Below, one piece after another: positions 30,860-42,814 of a DNA stretch of 64,000 nucleotides; positions within the stretch are counted from its first letter, which is position 1, and each line of letters starts with the position of its first letter. The position numbers and the translations under genes are program-made. Below the pieces are notes generated by a model, which was not told the origin of the DNA, ran no database searches, and worked only from the letters and a program-made list of their open reading frames with translations. The stretch spans positions 41,672,590 through 41,736,589 of the forward strand of contig CM059199.1 in assembly GCA_030323885.1 (NCBI GenBank). The letters run 5' to 3'. The DNA comes from Branchipolynoe longqiensis (Eukaryota; Annelida; Polychaeta; Phyllodocida; Polynoidae).

Positions 30860-31200
30860 TGGTTGGATTGTTGTTGGAATGTTATCTCCTGGCAACATCT
30901 AAGGTCACATCAGGATGGTTATCGACTTGTGACAGTGCACACTCATGGCGACTTTATAGTACTGCCTCACTGGGAAATTAGGCTGCCAGTACCATAACCA
31001 GATTATCCCACTCAGTCACATTATCCTGACATGGAGCTAACCAGTCCTTGCCCTATCCTATTAATGCCAAGTGGCTGGCTAGGAAGCGACAAGTATAATT
31101 TATTTTATAAGTCACTGGTTTGACTCGACTGGGAATTGAACTCCCGGTCTCCCGCACCGGAGGCTTGCGCTCTACCGATACGGCGACCGCGGCCGGTACC
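30860..31200 (-). mobile_element. SINE-A copy, full
   Basis: Tail to head; on the minus strand the head begins GGCCGCGGTCGCCGTATCGG, with TAGAGCGCAAGCCTCC and a B-box region GGGAGTTCAATTCCC. It belongs to a subtype with 'gcgcaagcctcc' in the head, unlike the 'gcgtccgtctcc' heads at 26043 and 33693. Confidence 0.88.
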
Positions 31201-31710
31201 TTGCTGATGAAGTATACTATACGCGACTGTTTTCTACCAATGAATGGGGCAGCGCAGCAGTGAGGAGGGGGCTGTGGCTTAGATTGGTAGGGGTAGGGTG
31301 TGGCGGGATGAGGCGTGGGGTGATGTGGACGGCGGGGGGGGGGAGGGGATGAGTGGGGTAGTGTTCGCGTGTGTGGGTGTTGGTGTGGGAGTGGGGGAGG
31401 GAGACTCAGATAGATGAGGCCCATGTCCAGCAGGAGATTATGGGCGTTCCGGGCCCCCCCCCCCCCACCATCGAACTGGTTCCGGAACCCCTTTCCCCCA
31501 ACCCAAAGTTTAAATAAAGGAAACCAGTGAGAAATCGAGAAAGTTCTATGATTATTTCCGGTTGGGAAATGCTTCTTACATTCTTGTGGTACCCCTCTCT
31601 ATGCATACATAACCCCTCCCTCTAGTTGGAACTCCCTCTCTCCATTTGGCTCCCCACCTTCTTCCATAATAGGCCCCGTCCTGATATGACCTTATATGTT
31701 GCTAGGATGT
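31201..31710. other. G-rich and C-run stretch
   Basis: G-rich microsatellite at 31255-31405, C run at 31455-31467, SINE-A tail scrap 31678-31712. No gene. Confidence 0.5.
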
Positions 31711-32072
31711 TAAAGTTGCATAGTCCGATGGTTTTGAATTTCTGTATTTATTCTGAGATAAATATATCAGATCGATCACTAGTATCTACTTTACATTAGT
31801 TCAAAGTTACTTATATTTTAAATGGTAAACTTTTGAGATATTTTGAGTGCAAACATGGAAAATTAGTTTTGGCAAGCTTGCCAAAACGCTGACACCATAG
31901 ACGTCTGCAGTAACAGGTTTGGTTAAATTGACTACGTATTTTTCTTCTATGCAGAAACAAATGCTTAATATCAGTGCATCAGTATCTAAGTTAGATATGT
32001 AAAATCAAATCTAGATAATTGGTTTGGTTTTGAAAATTTGATATTTCATCAGACTATGCAACTGTAAGCAAC
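31711..32072. mobile_element. MITE-A copy 5, uninterrupted
   Basis: TTAAAGTTGCATAGTCCGAT at the left and ATCAGACTATGCAACTGTAA at the right. The centre has the palindrome TTGGCAAGCTTGCCAA. About 360 bp. Useful as the reference copy. Confidence 0.88.
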
Positions 32073-32156
32073 AACACACACACGCCATTGTAGGACCCCC
32101 CCCCCCCCCGCCCTCCCCTTCCTGCACTTCCGGGAACCCGTCCTCCCCAAACAAAT

Positions 32157-32462
32157 CCTGGACCTGAATCGGTAGAGCGCACGCAGGCTTCCTGTGTGGA
32201 AGGTTCAGAGCTTGAATCACAGCCGAGTCAAACCAATGACTTATCAAATTGATACTTGTCGCTACCTAGCCTGGTGCTCAGCATTAAATGGGTAGGGCAA
32301 GGACTGGTTAGCACAGTATGGGATATCGGGTCATGGTGGCAGTGGCCTGTTCTCCGGGTGGGGGCAGCACTATACATTTGCCATGAGTGTGCGTTGTCAC
32401 AAGTCACTACCAACCATGATATTACCTTAGATGTTGCTAGGACATAAGACAATAACAAACAA
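32157..32462 (+). mobile_element. SINE-A copy
   Basis: The head is of the 'gcgcacgcaggcttcc' subtype and the tail ends 'acataagacaataacaaac'. Part of the body is deleted around 'gcacagtatgggatatcg'. Confidence 0.82.
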
Positions 32463-33180
32463 GAATCAAACTAATCTTGGGTACGGGCCTGTTAGGGGGG
32501 TGGGGTCTCTCGGACACCCTTGAAGTTGCTTACAGAAATATCAATACGACTGCATTTCGCATCACTGGAGGCTCTGAATTCGACACCTGGCGGCGATGCA
32601 CTCGCCAAGGACAGACACCACGTGACCTTGGAAGAGAAAAAACGAGACCCATGAGCAGGCATCCATTTATATAGGACTTCTGCCCCCGCTGAACAGATTA
32701 ATGATTCTGTAGGGTTTGCTTTGTTTGTGGTGAACAGAGTTAATCCTTGTTTTCTGAGATTATGTCTATTTATTTTGTACAATTTAAGTGATTGTAAACA
32801 TAGGTTTAATCCTAGCTTCCTATCATTGCTGATACATAGACACTTTCCACTTCACAGGGCAAACCGAATTATTTAAAAGCTACAATATTGCCCGGCTGCA
32901 ACCTCAGTTTTTGACAAGTTGTTCAGTAAATAAACTATATTTCACTTCTTTTCATATACGTTTAAAAGAAGCCTATTTTACTAAGCATATCGAGCAACCC
33001 TCATATGAACTCAAAAGATTCATATAGAATCGAGGAATTCAGTGATTAATTTGCTCTATAACATCTTGTTATCAGAGGGCAAGTTCCAGTGTCAGCAGCA
33101 GTAGGTCCATAGATCTTTTAACCCACGCTCTCAGATAAAAGGCGCTCAGCACTGATATTCAATACATCATTCAGGGAGCT
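32463..33180. other. non-genic stretch
   Basis: No recognised repeat or gene. Confidence 0.4.
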
Positions 33181-33184
33181 TGGC

Positions 33185-33395
33185 TGGTTGTTTCAGGTTC
33201 ATCTCCTGGCAACATCTACGGTCAGGTCCGGACGGGTACAGACTTTTCACGGTGTGCACTCATGGCGAGTTTATAATGCTGCCCAACTGGGAAATCAGGC
33301 CACCTGCACCATGACCCGATATCCCACTCAGTCACATTATCCTGATAGTATGCTAACCAGTAACATTATTATATCAATGCCAGATGGGTTAGGTA
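33185..33395 (-). mobile_element. SINE-A, head missing
   Basis: Tail and body only, losing the neck after 'tatatcaatgccagatggg'. Confidence 0.8.
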
Positions 33396-33464
33396 TTATA
33401 TGTACTAATATATGTAGTGGACAAAATATATGACATGGACTATATAACCAACTCAGACAGGGTC

Positions 33465-34080
33465 CGGACGGAGCATGGGAAGTCTCGAGAAGTCTTGAAC
33501 TTCATTTGCCCCATTTCCAGGCATTGAAAAGCCTTGACTCAACCTATTTTGGGTAGTTAGTCTTGAAAAGCCTTGCATTCCAGTAAACTGGCCCAACTCA
33601 TCTAAATTAGTCCAAAGTCCCCGCTTGGCATAAGATAATCCAACATACCTACACACAATAAAACACCAATACTCGCCTGAATTCCTATCGAAGACGAGAT
33701 GGCCGAATGAGTTAGAGCGTCCGTCTCCCGTGCTGGGAGATTGTGGGGTCATGGGGTCGAACCCTGGTCGAGTCAAACCAATGACTTAACAATTGATACT
33801 CGTCGCTTGCTAGTCAGGCGCTTGGCATTATTGGGACAGGGCAAGGACTGGTGTGCTCAATGTCAGGATAATGTGACTGAGTGGGATACCAGGTCATGGT
33901 GCCAATGGCCTTGTTTCCCAGTGGGACAGCACTATAAGGCTGCCATGATTGCACACTGTCACAAGTCAGTACCCATCCTGATATGACCTTAGATATTGCT
34001 CTGATGCAAAACAACAACAAACAAACAAACCTATCAAAGACAACCTTGAAAAGCCTTGAAATAGCCTTGAATTCCATATC
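33465..34080. repeat. dispersed repeat O, split by SINE-A
   Basis: 33480-33690 matches 27240-27380; 34037-34080 continues with 'ccttgaaaagccttgaaa'. The SINE-A copy lies between. Confidence 0.55.
33693..34035 (+). mobile_element. SINE-A copy, full
   Basis: The head GAGATGGCCGAATGAGTTAG has an A-box; the B-box GGGGTCGAACCC is near-canonical. Tail in (aac)n. Confidence 0.9.
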
Positions 34081-34197
34081 TTCACATAGATATGGACCCT
34101 GCTCATATAGTATACACATATGTATACAAATTGACTGTCAGAGTGGGTCTGGAGGCGATACCGACCAGACCAAGCTGCATTATACATAGGTATGTGG

Positions 34198-34400
34198 TCA
34201 GAGCCCCTGACAGGTGGCGCCGGTGTGGCCAAACCTGGAACTAATTACTGGCATACATTAGCTGTGGTTCGCAAATACAATGTAACGATACAAATATAAC
34301 TGAAGATGATAGTGTACGTGCTTATATTCCCATAATAGATTATAGAGCACATATTCAAAACATATATACCATTATATACTGCATATATTACACTATATTC
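34198..34400. mobile_element. MITE-L copy 2, one arm
   Basis: ACAGGTGGCGCCGGTGTGGC then 'cataatagattatagagcac', ending in a TA-rich centre. The second arm is absent. Confidence 0.78.
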
Positions 34401-34471
34401 ACATTGACATACTTACATCTGCTCCATATTAAACACTGACTCAGTGGCTTAGAACCATCAACTATTCTAAA

Positions 34472-34822
34472 GCTACATAGTCCGACGAAGCATCAACTTT
34501 TAAAAGTCAAAACAAGTATCTAGATTTGATTCTACATATCTAACTTAGATACTGATGTGCTTATTAAGTATTTGTTGCCACATAGAAGGCACGACTGAGT
34601 CGATTTAATAGAACGTGTTACTGCAGAAGCCTATGGTATCAAGACTTTTGGCGTGCTTGCCAAAATTGTTTTCACATGTTTGAATTTCAAATATCTCAAA
34701 AGGTAGCCATTTCAATTAAAAGTTATTTCAAACTAAAGTAAGGTAGATTATAATGATCAATTTAATATCCTTATCTCAGAAAAATGTCAGAAATTCAAAA
34801 CCATCGGACTATGCAACTTTAA
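34472..34822. mobile_element. MITE-A copy 6
   Basis: 'taaagctacatagtccgacg' at the left and 'catcggactatgcaacttta' at the right, all internal blocks present. Confidence 0.85.
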
Positions 34823-35281
34823 TTCACCGAACAATGAGATCCACTGCCATACTTACCAGACATACGTCAAATTGTCGCTCAGTGTGAGGCGGGCTTACTG
34901 ACGGAGAAGAAGGCATATATGTAATATTACTAATAATTACCAAACAACAGGGACCAAACCTGACTTCCCAACATTTGTGATCAGAAAAAAAAGCCCAGTG
35001 TGTATCTTACCGAGATAACTGAGGGGTGTAAGGTTACTAGAAATAATGTCGGATGCATGGTAGGTGGGTACCAGATCGAAAATGATTAAATGGGAGAATG
35101 TTGATTAATTGTGTGTTTTATATTCATGAATAACAGTCGACTAGTTGTTAGTAAACGAGAAGACACGGCCGCCTATTTCACGCTCCATTAGCGAGCCTCG
35201 GCTCGGTTGGACTGCTGGCACACGGGCTGCCGGCACACACGGGGGGGGGGGGGAGGGAGGGGGGAGGGGGGACTGATCTAA
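34823..35281. other. non-genic stretch ending in a G run
   Basis: G/A homopurine run at 35241-35272. No gene recognised. Confidence 0.45.
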
Positions 35282-36335
35282 GTGCCTATCACACCTTACC
35301 GGATTGAGCAACGGACATAACCGGACAAATAATTTTCTAGTCCGGTGGTGTTCGGTTTCAAAATGTATCGAAATGTGTCGAAATCGTGCGCTATCGGCCG
35401 GTCAAAGGCCGCCTGACGAAACAAAAGCTAATGGACATGGAACGGTGAACAGATGGGCGAAAGCCGAATGTCAACCGTATGGACCGAACATGAACCGGAC
35501 ATGTACTGGACTGTTTACGTCACGTGACAGACGTGCCGAATACATATAAAAAGCTGGCGGACCGAATTCCTGTCAGCGGACTATTCAGGAAGCTAACTGG
35601 AGACATTATAGGTGGGTGGGTACCAGACATGAACCAGACAAAACGGACTAAACAAACTTAAACCGGAAAACAACTGGACACGTCAGTCTGGCGACATCCA
35701 TTCCAAGTTTTGTGCATGTTCAAAACGTGCCACCGTACATGCCGGACACCACCGGACAGGGAACGGAAACGCCAGATGCTAATCGTATATAAACTGGGCA
35801 TTGACGTATTTCACCGGACTGTGTCCAGTTTCTTTCCGTTTCCCCAATCCGGTGTGGCGGTTTCAGCGTGTTCCCGTGCTCAGACGTGTACCTCGCTTCT
35901 GCGCATACGTCAGAATCTAATAACCATGGCCGTAATCGATTAACACTACCCGGGCGACTCTGGTCATCCCAGTCGTCAGAATTTCAAATAGAACACGGCG
36001 AGTGGAGTCGACAAATACACGTGCCATGTGCAAAAAAAGAATAACTTAGATTAATTAAATGGAAATATAGGTAAACTAGGCCATGATAAAATACTTTAAA
36101 TCCTATTTTGCTGTATTTCTTATCGGTTATTAAACAAAAGAAGAAAATTGCCCACCCGAGCGCGGAGAAGCGTATTCGATTATTCGACCCGAGTTTGTAG
36201 GATGTGCGCATGCACCAATAAGTGTCTCGAGTGATCCGAGTTGATGCGAAATCCGTGCATGCGCAGAAGCAACGGGACACGGCTGAGCACGGGAACACGC
36301 TGAAACCGCCACACCGGTAAGGTGTGACTGGGCCT
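35282..36335. mobile_element. MITE-D copy 1, split by MITE-C
   Basis: Left end 'cacaccttaccggattgag', right end 'ccggtaaggtgtgactgggc'. The interior has many 'ggac', 'aaccggac' and 'accggaca' motifs. MITE-C is inserted inside the right TIR, at the 'aatccggt' step. Related copies: 50470-50955 and 63815 onward. Confidence 0.78.
35849..36317. mobile_element. MITE-C copy 1, ends CCGGTGTGGCGG
   Basis: CCGGTGTGGCGGTTTCAGCG at the left and CGCTGAAACCGCCACACCGG at the right, with arms continuing through 'ttcccgtgctcag' in both orientations. The core matches 14632-14973. Confidence 0.88.
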
Positions 36336-36354
36336 TTACACACACCATGGGGGT

Positions 36355-36456
36355 AGGGGGGGGGGGGGGGGGGGGGGGGGGGAAAGCAGGCGAGTAGGCG
36401 GAGAGGGAGGAGAGAAGTAGGCACACATACACGGGGGGGGGGGGGGGTGGGGTGCG
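36355..36456. repeat. two G runs
   Basis: Poly-G at about 36355-36383 and 36433-36446, separated by a G/A-rich stretch. The exact length is likely unreliable in an assembly. Confidence 0.85.
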
Positions 36457-36664
36457 GGCGAACGAAGCGAGCCGGTGTCCACCCAACCCGTAGTCATACC
36501 CCTTTCTCAGTCTCCGTAAGAATGGGCAACGAGTGACTCGCTGCCTTTTTCTAGTACGACTCAGTTCACCGTATGACACTTTTTTGATGTGGCTCACTCG
36601 GCCTAAGGGCATTCTGTGCCGTTTTTCCGTGAATATGTGTTGTTCTTGTCAGGAGGGGCCGGAC

Positions 36665-36785
36665 CCCCACATTCGTCCAAGGTTGACCTATGTAAAGACT
36701 GAGCCTACATAAACCCCCCATGTTTGTCCAAATCCTGACATATGAAAAAACTGAGCCTACCTAAACCCCCACATTCGTCCAAAGC
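36665..36785. repeat. short tandem repeat, about 51-bp unit, 2.4 copies
   Basis: 'acccccacattcgtccaa' followed by 'actgagcctac' occurs twice, and a third unit starts and breaks off. Confidence 0.8.
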
Positions 36786-36891
36786 TATCAAAAAGAGGGC
36801 CCTCGCTTGGCTGAGGATGCATAGGTGGTCCGGCAATGCAATGCAGGATAGTGACAACAGTAGTTACCGGCATTTATTAATTTATGCATTT

Positions 36892-37390
36892 NNNNNNNNN
36901 NNNNNNNNNNNNNNNNNNNNNNNNNNNNNNNNNNNNNNNNNNNNNNNNNNNNNNNNNNNNNNNNNNNNNNNNNNNNNNNNNNNNNNNNNNNNNNNNNNNN
37001 NNNNNNNNNNNNNNNNNNNNNNNNNNNNNNNNNNNNNNNNNNNNNNNNNNNNNNNNNNNNNNNNNNNNNNNNNNNNNNNNNNNNNNNNNNNNNNNNNNNN
37101 NNNNNNNNNNNNNNNNNNNNNNNNNNNNNNNNNNNNNNNNNNNNNNNNNNNNNNNNNNNNNNNNNNNNNNNNNNNNNNNNNNNNNNNNNNNNNNNNNNNN
37201 NNNNNNNNNNNNNNNNNNNNNNNNNNNNNNNNNNNNNNNNNNNNNNNNNNNNNNNNNNNNNNNNNNNNNNNNNNNNNNNNNNNNNNNNNNNNNNNNNNNN
37301 NNNNNNNNNNNNNNNNNNNNNNNNNNNNNNNNNNNNNNNNNNNNNNNNNNNNNNNNNNNNNNNNNNNNNNNNNNNNNNNNNNNNNNNNNN
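36892..37390. other. assembly gap (499 N)
   Basis: 499 N by my count. Readings across it are meaningless. Confidence 0.98.
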
Positions 37391-37727
37391 TTCACAACCA
37401 ATGTAGAATCAGAGGGAATTAAAATTACTTTTAAGTACACGTTTTAAGCATGTGAATAAGTAGGTAAAGGGAATAAAGGTAATGTAAAAGAGAAAAGTAA
37501 ATATAAAAATAAATAAGTAGATAAATAGAATAAAAAAATATAAAAAAGTTGTTGACCGTAGGGAGGCCTATAGCGACTGGCTGAAGGGAGGCTATAGCCC
37601 AAGGCATATATGTAAAGCACCCGGCGGCGAGGCGGTGAACTAAGCTAATTCCGACCCACGCCGCCGGGGGAGGCACCGTGCATATTTGCTTACATCTGTA
37701 TATACGTTGTATATACGTAAGTATATA
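37391..37727. other. non-genic AT-rich stretch
   Basis: A/T-rich with 'aaataaatag'-like runs. Nothing recognised. Confidence 0.45.
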
Positions 37728-37862
37728 TCAGACAGCATGGCTGAATGATCTCTGGCTTATTTTCGCTTGCAGTAGGAAGTTGTGTTCGAACCCCGGAATG
37801 AATTTAAAATGTATACTTGTCACTGCGTAGCTCAGTGTTTGGTATTACTAGGTGGGTGAAAC
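37728..37862 (+). mobile_element. SINE-A head, decayed
   Basis: 'cagacagcatggctgaatga', the B-box remnant 'gttcgaacccc' and 'atacttgtcactgcgtagc', cut at 'tattactagg'. Confidence 0.7.
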
Positions 37863-37975
37863 AGAGCAATTTAAGGATTGTAATATCGTCTGCTTAATGA
37901 AGAAATAAAATGCTAATTTAATACTAGTTGAAGATTCAAGCTGCGACGGACCTCTATCTAGCCTAGCTTTTAGTT

Positions 37976-38329
37976 AAAGCTGCATAGTCTGATAAAGCAT
38001 AACATTTTCAAAACCAATATATTTATTTAGATTTGATTCTACATATCTAGCTTAGATACTGATGCACTTATTAAGCATTTGTTTCTGCGTAGAAGGCAAT
38101 ACTGAGTCAATTTCACAGAACCTGTTACTGCAGAAGTCTATGGTGTCAGAGTTTCGGCAAGCTTGCCAAAACTAATTGTCCGTGTTTGCACTCAAAATAT
38201 CTCAGAAGTTTACCATTTAAAGTAAAAGTAACATTGAACTAATGTAAAGTAGATACTAGTGATCGATCTACTATATTTATCTCAGAAAAAGTCCAGAAAT
38301 CCAAAACCATCGGACTATGCAACTTTAAG
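37976..38329. mobile_element. MITE-A copy 7
   Basis: 'ttaaagctgcatagtctgat' at the left and 'atcggactatgcaactttaa' at the right, all internal blocks present. Confidence 0.88.
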
Positions 38330-38879
38330 TTGGCTAATGGCTGGTGGCACCACCGACGGCCAAATCAGATAGAATGACAATAATATTATGTTGTCCATCC
38401 ATTTATGCTAGGATATTTCGCTAAAGACCAATGGTCATGAGAACATACCATGGAAGAATGTGATTAGATGTGTTGATTGGCTTGGTAAGCAGATGGCTAC
38501 ATGCGACAACTTGTCACGGTGATAGTTAATATAATCATAAATGCTTGTAAAAAAAGAGATGTAGGTTGCGGACAGATTTAGAATTTATAAAGTATAGCAG
38601 TTCATGGTAGCTATACAAGCTCTTCAATATACCCAACAAGTCATTATGTAAACTTGTCCCCAGTGCTCGATTTGTGATCGATTTGTCCATCTCCACCTCG
38701 ATGTGTAAAACCATCAAACTGACACATCCCCATGTCATTTTAATCTATTTATTTTTGTTGATACAACAGTGGTATAAGTTAAACCACTCACTTTTTTTTA
38801 ACCACGGACAATTGGTTTTCTTCAGTCCATTGTTCATTGCCCTATACAATACATCTAAAAAATGAAGATCTTGATGTAC
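38330..38879. other. non-genic stretch
   Basis: No recognised gene or repeat. Confidence 0.4.
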
Positions 38880-39012
38880 TTCCACCGCTGTGTATAACTT
38901 ACAGCATCATCAAAGGCCAGTTGCTCTCATACCATGTCTATGTGGTGTGGGAGGTTAAAAATCCCTTGGGTCGGTAAAAGTGTAGGCTCGGGCTTTCTAT
39001 CGATAAACTGCC
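38880..39012 (+). mobile_element. SINE-B body fragment
   Basis: 'cttacagcatcatcaaaggc', 'catgtctatgtggtgtggga' and 'aaatcccttgggtc' are the inverse of the body at 42895-43015. Its tRNA head is missing. Confidence 0.75.
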
Positions 39013-39084
39013 TAATGGTGAAAACAAGTCTATTCAGGCTTATCCATGATAGGCAGTATAAATCTTCAACAACAACAAAAGCAT

Positions 39085-39440
39085 AAGTACAGTACGAACA
39101 ACAACAAATGCTGAAATATTTGTACTAGGGGAGTTCAATATACACAATAACAGCAATGACAAAAACAAACTAATGTTACAAACCAACATAAAAACCCTAG
39201 GCCTACAGCAACTAACAACTAAAAGCACCAGACTAAGCAACACCAACACAACAATTGATCTAATACTAACCAACACCAACCATGCCTCAAAATGGGGCAC
39301 TAGGAGCTGGGGCATAAGTGCTCACAAGCTAGTATATTTACAAGATGGGAAGACCCCTAAAAAACTACTCACTGGAAAAACTATAAATGCACCTGAAACA
39401 AAACATAAACAACATCACAAAAAACAAAGACGATGTTAAG
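39085..39440 (+). pseudogene. LINE endonuclease C-terminal part
   Basis: The frame reading VLGEFNIHNN then LQTNIKTLGLQQLTTKSTRL and TTIDLILTN corresponds to the C-terminal half of the AP-like endonuclease of LINEs ('LLGDFN', 'T...G..LD.ILTN'), which nicks the target DNA. The usual Asp in GDFN reads Glu here. The frame degenerates after 'NHASKWGTRSWG', where the catalytic 'SDH' would be expected. Confidence 0.75.
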
Positions 39441-39784
39441 ACCTACTGGAACAACATCATAACAGAAATAAACACATTGTTAGATGAAATGTGTCACATA
39501 AAGAAATTTAAAATACAAACAAATCAAGACCCCTAGATAGACAGTAAACTGCTGGCACTAATTACTGCTAAGAGAAAACTGGGTGACAGTGCAAAATGCA
39601 CCAACAACCTACATGACAAAACAGCCTATAAAACAGCCAGAAACAATTCAGTCAAAGCAGTAAAGACAGCAAGAAAGAAATACATAATAAAGCAAGACGA
39701 GGACTGGGGAAGCAACACAAATAAATTCTGGAAAAATGTAAATCTGCTATTCCCCAAAAACAATACAGAATATTACATAAACTT

Positions 39785-40626
39785 TCAGGACAATGAAGGA
39801 AAAGTGCTCACAAATAGAGATGCAGCCAACAAACTAAACACCCACTTTACCACAGTGGGACCAAAACTATCACAAAAATTCACAAGAAACTGGGAGAATA
39901 AGTCAGAAGAAATTAAAGAGAAAATCCCCACCTGCAAAACCAATATAAAAGAAATAACATACCTCATAAACAGCATAGACACAAACAAAGCAAGTAGGAT
40001 AGATGGAATCCCCACCAAAGTACTGACAGATGCACTCCGAACCATCCCTGATGCAATGATGGACCTATACAACATCTCCTTTGACCAGGCAAAATTCATC
40101 AAAGCCTGGAAGATGGCAACTATTACCCCCATCTTCAAAGGTGGTGACAAACAAAACATGGAGAATTATAGACCAATATCAATTCTGCAAACCCCAGGCA
40201 AGCTAATTGAAAAGATTTTCCATAGGCACATAGAATGAAGAACTAGAAAAAAACAATATACTGAACAAAAGACAAGGTGGTTTTAGGAAACTGCACTCCA
40301 CATAACAAATAATAGCCAACCTAACAAACGACATACTGGCCTCAATGAACCAAAAACAATTAGTTGGAGCAGCTTTCATTGATTTCAGCGAAGCTTTTGA
40401 CACAGTAGACCACAATATACTACTGCAAAGGGTAAACCACATGGGCATCCAATCTAACTCTATAAATTGGATAAAATGCTACCTAAAAGACAGACAACAA
40501 AAAACTAAAGTAAACAATACACTATCAGTCCACCAACCTGTCACATGTGGTGTCCCAACCTGTCATGTGTGGTGTACCCCAAGGATCAGTCCTGGGGCCA
40601 CTACTCTTTATAATCTACATAAATGA
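39785..40626 (+). pseudogene. LINE reverse transcriptase, N-terminal two thirds, frameshifted
   Basis: The first open part (39804-40238) reads KASRIDGIPTKVL, AWKMATITPIFKGGDKQN and MENYRPISIL, the fingers region of RT. A TGA ends it, and an out-of-frame stretch follows. 40345-40626 then reads AFIDFSEAFDTVDHNILL, holding the first catalytic Asp (motif A), and ends at CGVPTCHVWCTP, where a ~22-bp tandem duplication ('aacctgtcayatgtggtgt' twice) destroys the GVPQGS motif. Confidence 0.85.
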
Positions 40627-40656
40627 CCTAGAAAGTGGCTTGAAACAGAGCGCCTC

Positions 40657-41178
40657 CAGCTGTATGCAGATGACACTGTCATATATGCAGAAGAAAGTAC
40701 AGAAGAAAAAGAAATAACAAAACTAAACAAGCTCCTACTAAAACTAGATGACTGGTGTGAGTCTAATAAAATAACCATAAATGCAAAGAAATCCAAGGCA
40801 GTCCTCTTTTCGCATAGAATAATGCCAGAAAGCAACCTGTACTGCAAGCTAGGGAAGCAAACACTAGAAAAAGTAAGCCACTATAAATACCTAGGCCTAG
40901 AGCTGGACAGCCAGCTAAATTACCACCTATGTATAACAAAAATCATCCAACAAATAAACCACAAACTATGGTTAGTTGCAAAGCTAAGAAACTACATGAC
41001 CCAAGAAATGTCAATAAAAGTCTTGGTGCTCCCCTACTTTGACTATCGGGATGTCATCTACATGGGTGCCAAACAGGAACTGCTAAAAAAACTGCAAATA
41101 CTGCAAAACAGAGCCCTAGAGACATGCCTTAAGGTGGACAAACTACACCCAAACTACAACATCCACAAAAAAAACTAA
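40657..41178 (+). pseudogene. LINE reverse transcriptase, YADD segment and thumb
   Basis: LYADDTVIYAEE carries the catalytic YADD (40663-40674). Then KLDDWCESNKITINAKKSKA, YKYLGLELDSQLNYH and KVLVLPYFDYRDVIYMGA follow, typical of the RT palm/thumb of Jockey/CR1 LINEs. The reading stops at TAA 41176-41178. A +1 shift continues with the C-terminal domain (LENRRVIHLKTLAFGYSREK, 'TAKVWNA') to about 41456. Confidence 0.88.
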
Positions 41179-41811
41179 GTTAAATTATTAGAGAACAGAA
41201 GAGTAATACACCTAAAAACACTGGCATTTGGGTATAGTAGAGAAAAAAGGTACCTAACGCAGCCACAAAGGAACACCAGAGCACACAATGCACCAATACT
41301 AACGCAAACCAGAAGCCACATCAAAGCACATGAAAGAAGTACACTAGAAATGACTGCCAAAGTCTGGAATGCCCAAACGGTAAAGGAAAGACAAATTCCT
41401 GACCTAAAAACATACAAAAAATATCTATGCAAGGTAAAACCAGGAAACCACCCCTGAACTGTAACCAAGCGGGGCATGTGATATGTCACGGCCCACCAGC
41501 TGGACAGCTCTTCTGAGGTGCCCAGGCAAAGAAACTAAGTAGATACTAACAAAACCACACACCAAACACATACGAACCATCTATTGCGTACAAGACTATA
41601 ATATGTAAATAGAGTAGGCTAGTCTATGGATAAGAGTGGAAGGAAAACAATTGTCAAGAAAAAAAACTAAAAAACTAACATGGATTTACTAACCATAAGC
41701 ACCAACTATAAAAAAAGCCGAAAACTGCCCAGCATTGAAAACAAGCCCGATCATCCGGGCTTACATGCTATGGACAGCATAAACACCCCATAGAAAATAA
41801 AAAATCCTAGT

Positions 41812-41866
41812 AAAGCAGAGTGCCAAGCTGGGAAGCGACAAGTATACATTTTTAAGTCATTGTCTC
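41812..41866 (-). mobile_element. SINE-A neck fragment
   Basis: 'gaagcgacaagtatacattt' with 'taagtcattg'. It borders the LINE 3' end. Confidence 0.6.
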
Positions 41867-42070
41867 CCTTATTCTTGTTCAACAATATTGAATCGCAGGT
41901 GGACGGACTCACATTATCATGATCATAAAATATGACAGACATTTTCAATTTCATAGACTTACCCCGACAGTATAGAAAAGCTGCCTATCAATAGACACAC
42001 ACAGGGCATGTTAAAGTTGCATAGTCCGATGGTTTTGAGTTTCTGTCATTTTCTGAGACAAATATATTAA

Positions 42071-42389
42071 AACTGCATAGTCCAATGAAATATCAAACCA
42101 AACCAACTATCTAGATTTGATTTTACATATCTAACTTAGATACTGATGCACTTATTAAGCATTTGTTTCTGCGTAGAAGGCAATGCTGAGTCAATTTAAC
42201 AGAACCTGTTACTGCAGAAGTCTATGGTGTCAGGGGTAATTTTCCATGTTTGAACTCAAACTATCTCAAAAGTTTACCATTTAAAATAAAAGTAACTTTT
42301 AACTAATGTAAAGTAGATACTAGTGATCGATGTAATATATTTATCTCAGACAAAATACAGAATTTCAAAACCATCGGACTATGCAACTT
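42071..42389. mobile_element. MITE-A copy 9, inserted inside copy 8
   Basis: Left 'aactgcatagtccaatgaaa', right 'accatcggactatgcaactt', with TAA on both sides (42068-42070 and 42390-42392). This is the clearest evidence that family A makes 3-bp TAA duplications. Confidence 0.85.
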
Positions 42390-42589
42390 TAAGTTGATCG
42401 TTATAATCTACCTTACTTTAATTTAAAGAAACTTTTATTTTAAATGGCTAACTTTTGAGATATTTCGGGTGCAAACCTAACAAATTAATTTTGGCAGGCA
42501 TGCCAACACTCTGATAATAGGCATCAACTGTATCAGGTTCAATTAAATTGGCTTGGTCTTCCCTTCTCTGTGGTCACACATGTTTGCTG

Positions 42590-42814
42590 TGCGGCATAGC
42601 GTATTTATGTGAATTATAGAACCATTCTGTCAATTGCATTTCTGTGTGTAGGATCGAACCTGCAACCCGCAAGCTTGCGCGCTGGACAGTGGGTGCGGCC
42701 AGTTACAGGGACCGGGACACCTATTGTGTCCGCAGTAAGGCAGCTCGGGTCTGCAGTGAGGCAGTTTCCCTCTCCCATGTTGTCAGGAGCTCTAGCTTTT
42801 TTTTCTTCTTTTTT
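42590..42814. other. leader of the second insertion, unknown
   Basis: 'ggatcgaacctgcaacccgc' near 42651 looks like another worn tRNA B-box region. Followed by (T)n/(CT)n at 42797-42819. Confidence 0.4.

Larger units (their letters stand above)
39060..41795 (+). mobile_element. degenerate Jockey/CR1-type LINE
   Basis: In order: the end of an APE endonuclease, a linker, reverse transcriptase in three broken frames and a C-terminal domain, then a 3' UTR with 'gaaaacaagcccgatcatcc' and 'catgctatggacagc'. That 3' end is repeated just upstream (39020-39060, worn) and at 28681-28835. 5' truncated within the endonuclease. Confidence 0.85.

Noticed and set aside
36742..37447. Readings across the second N gap
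   Set aside because: Made of N codons.
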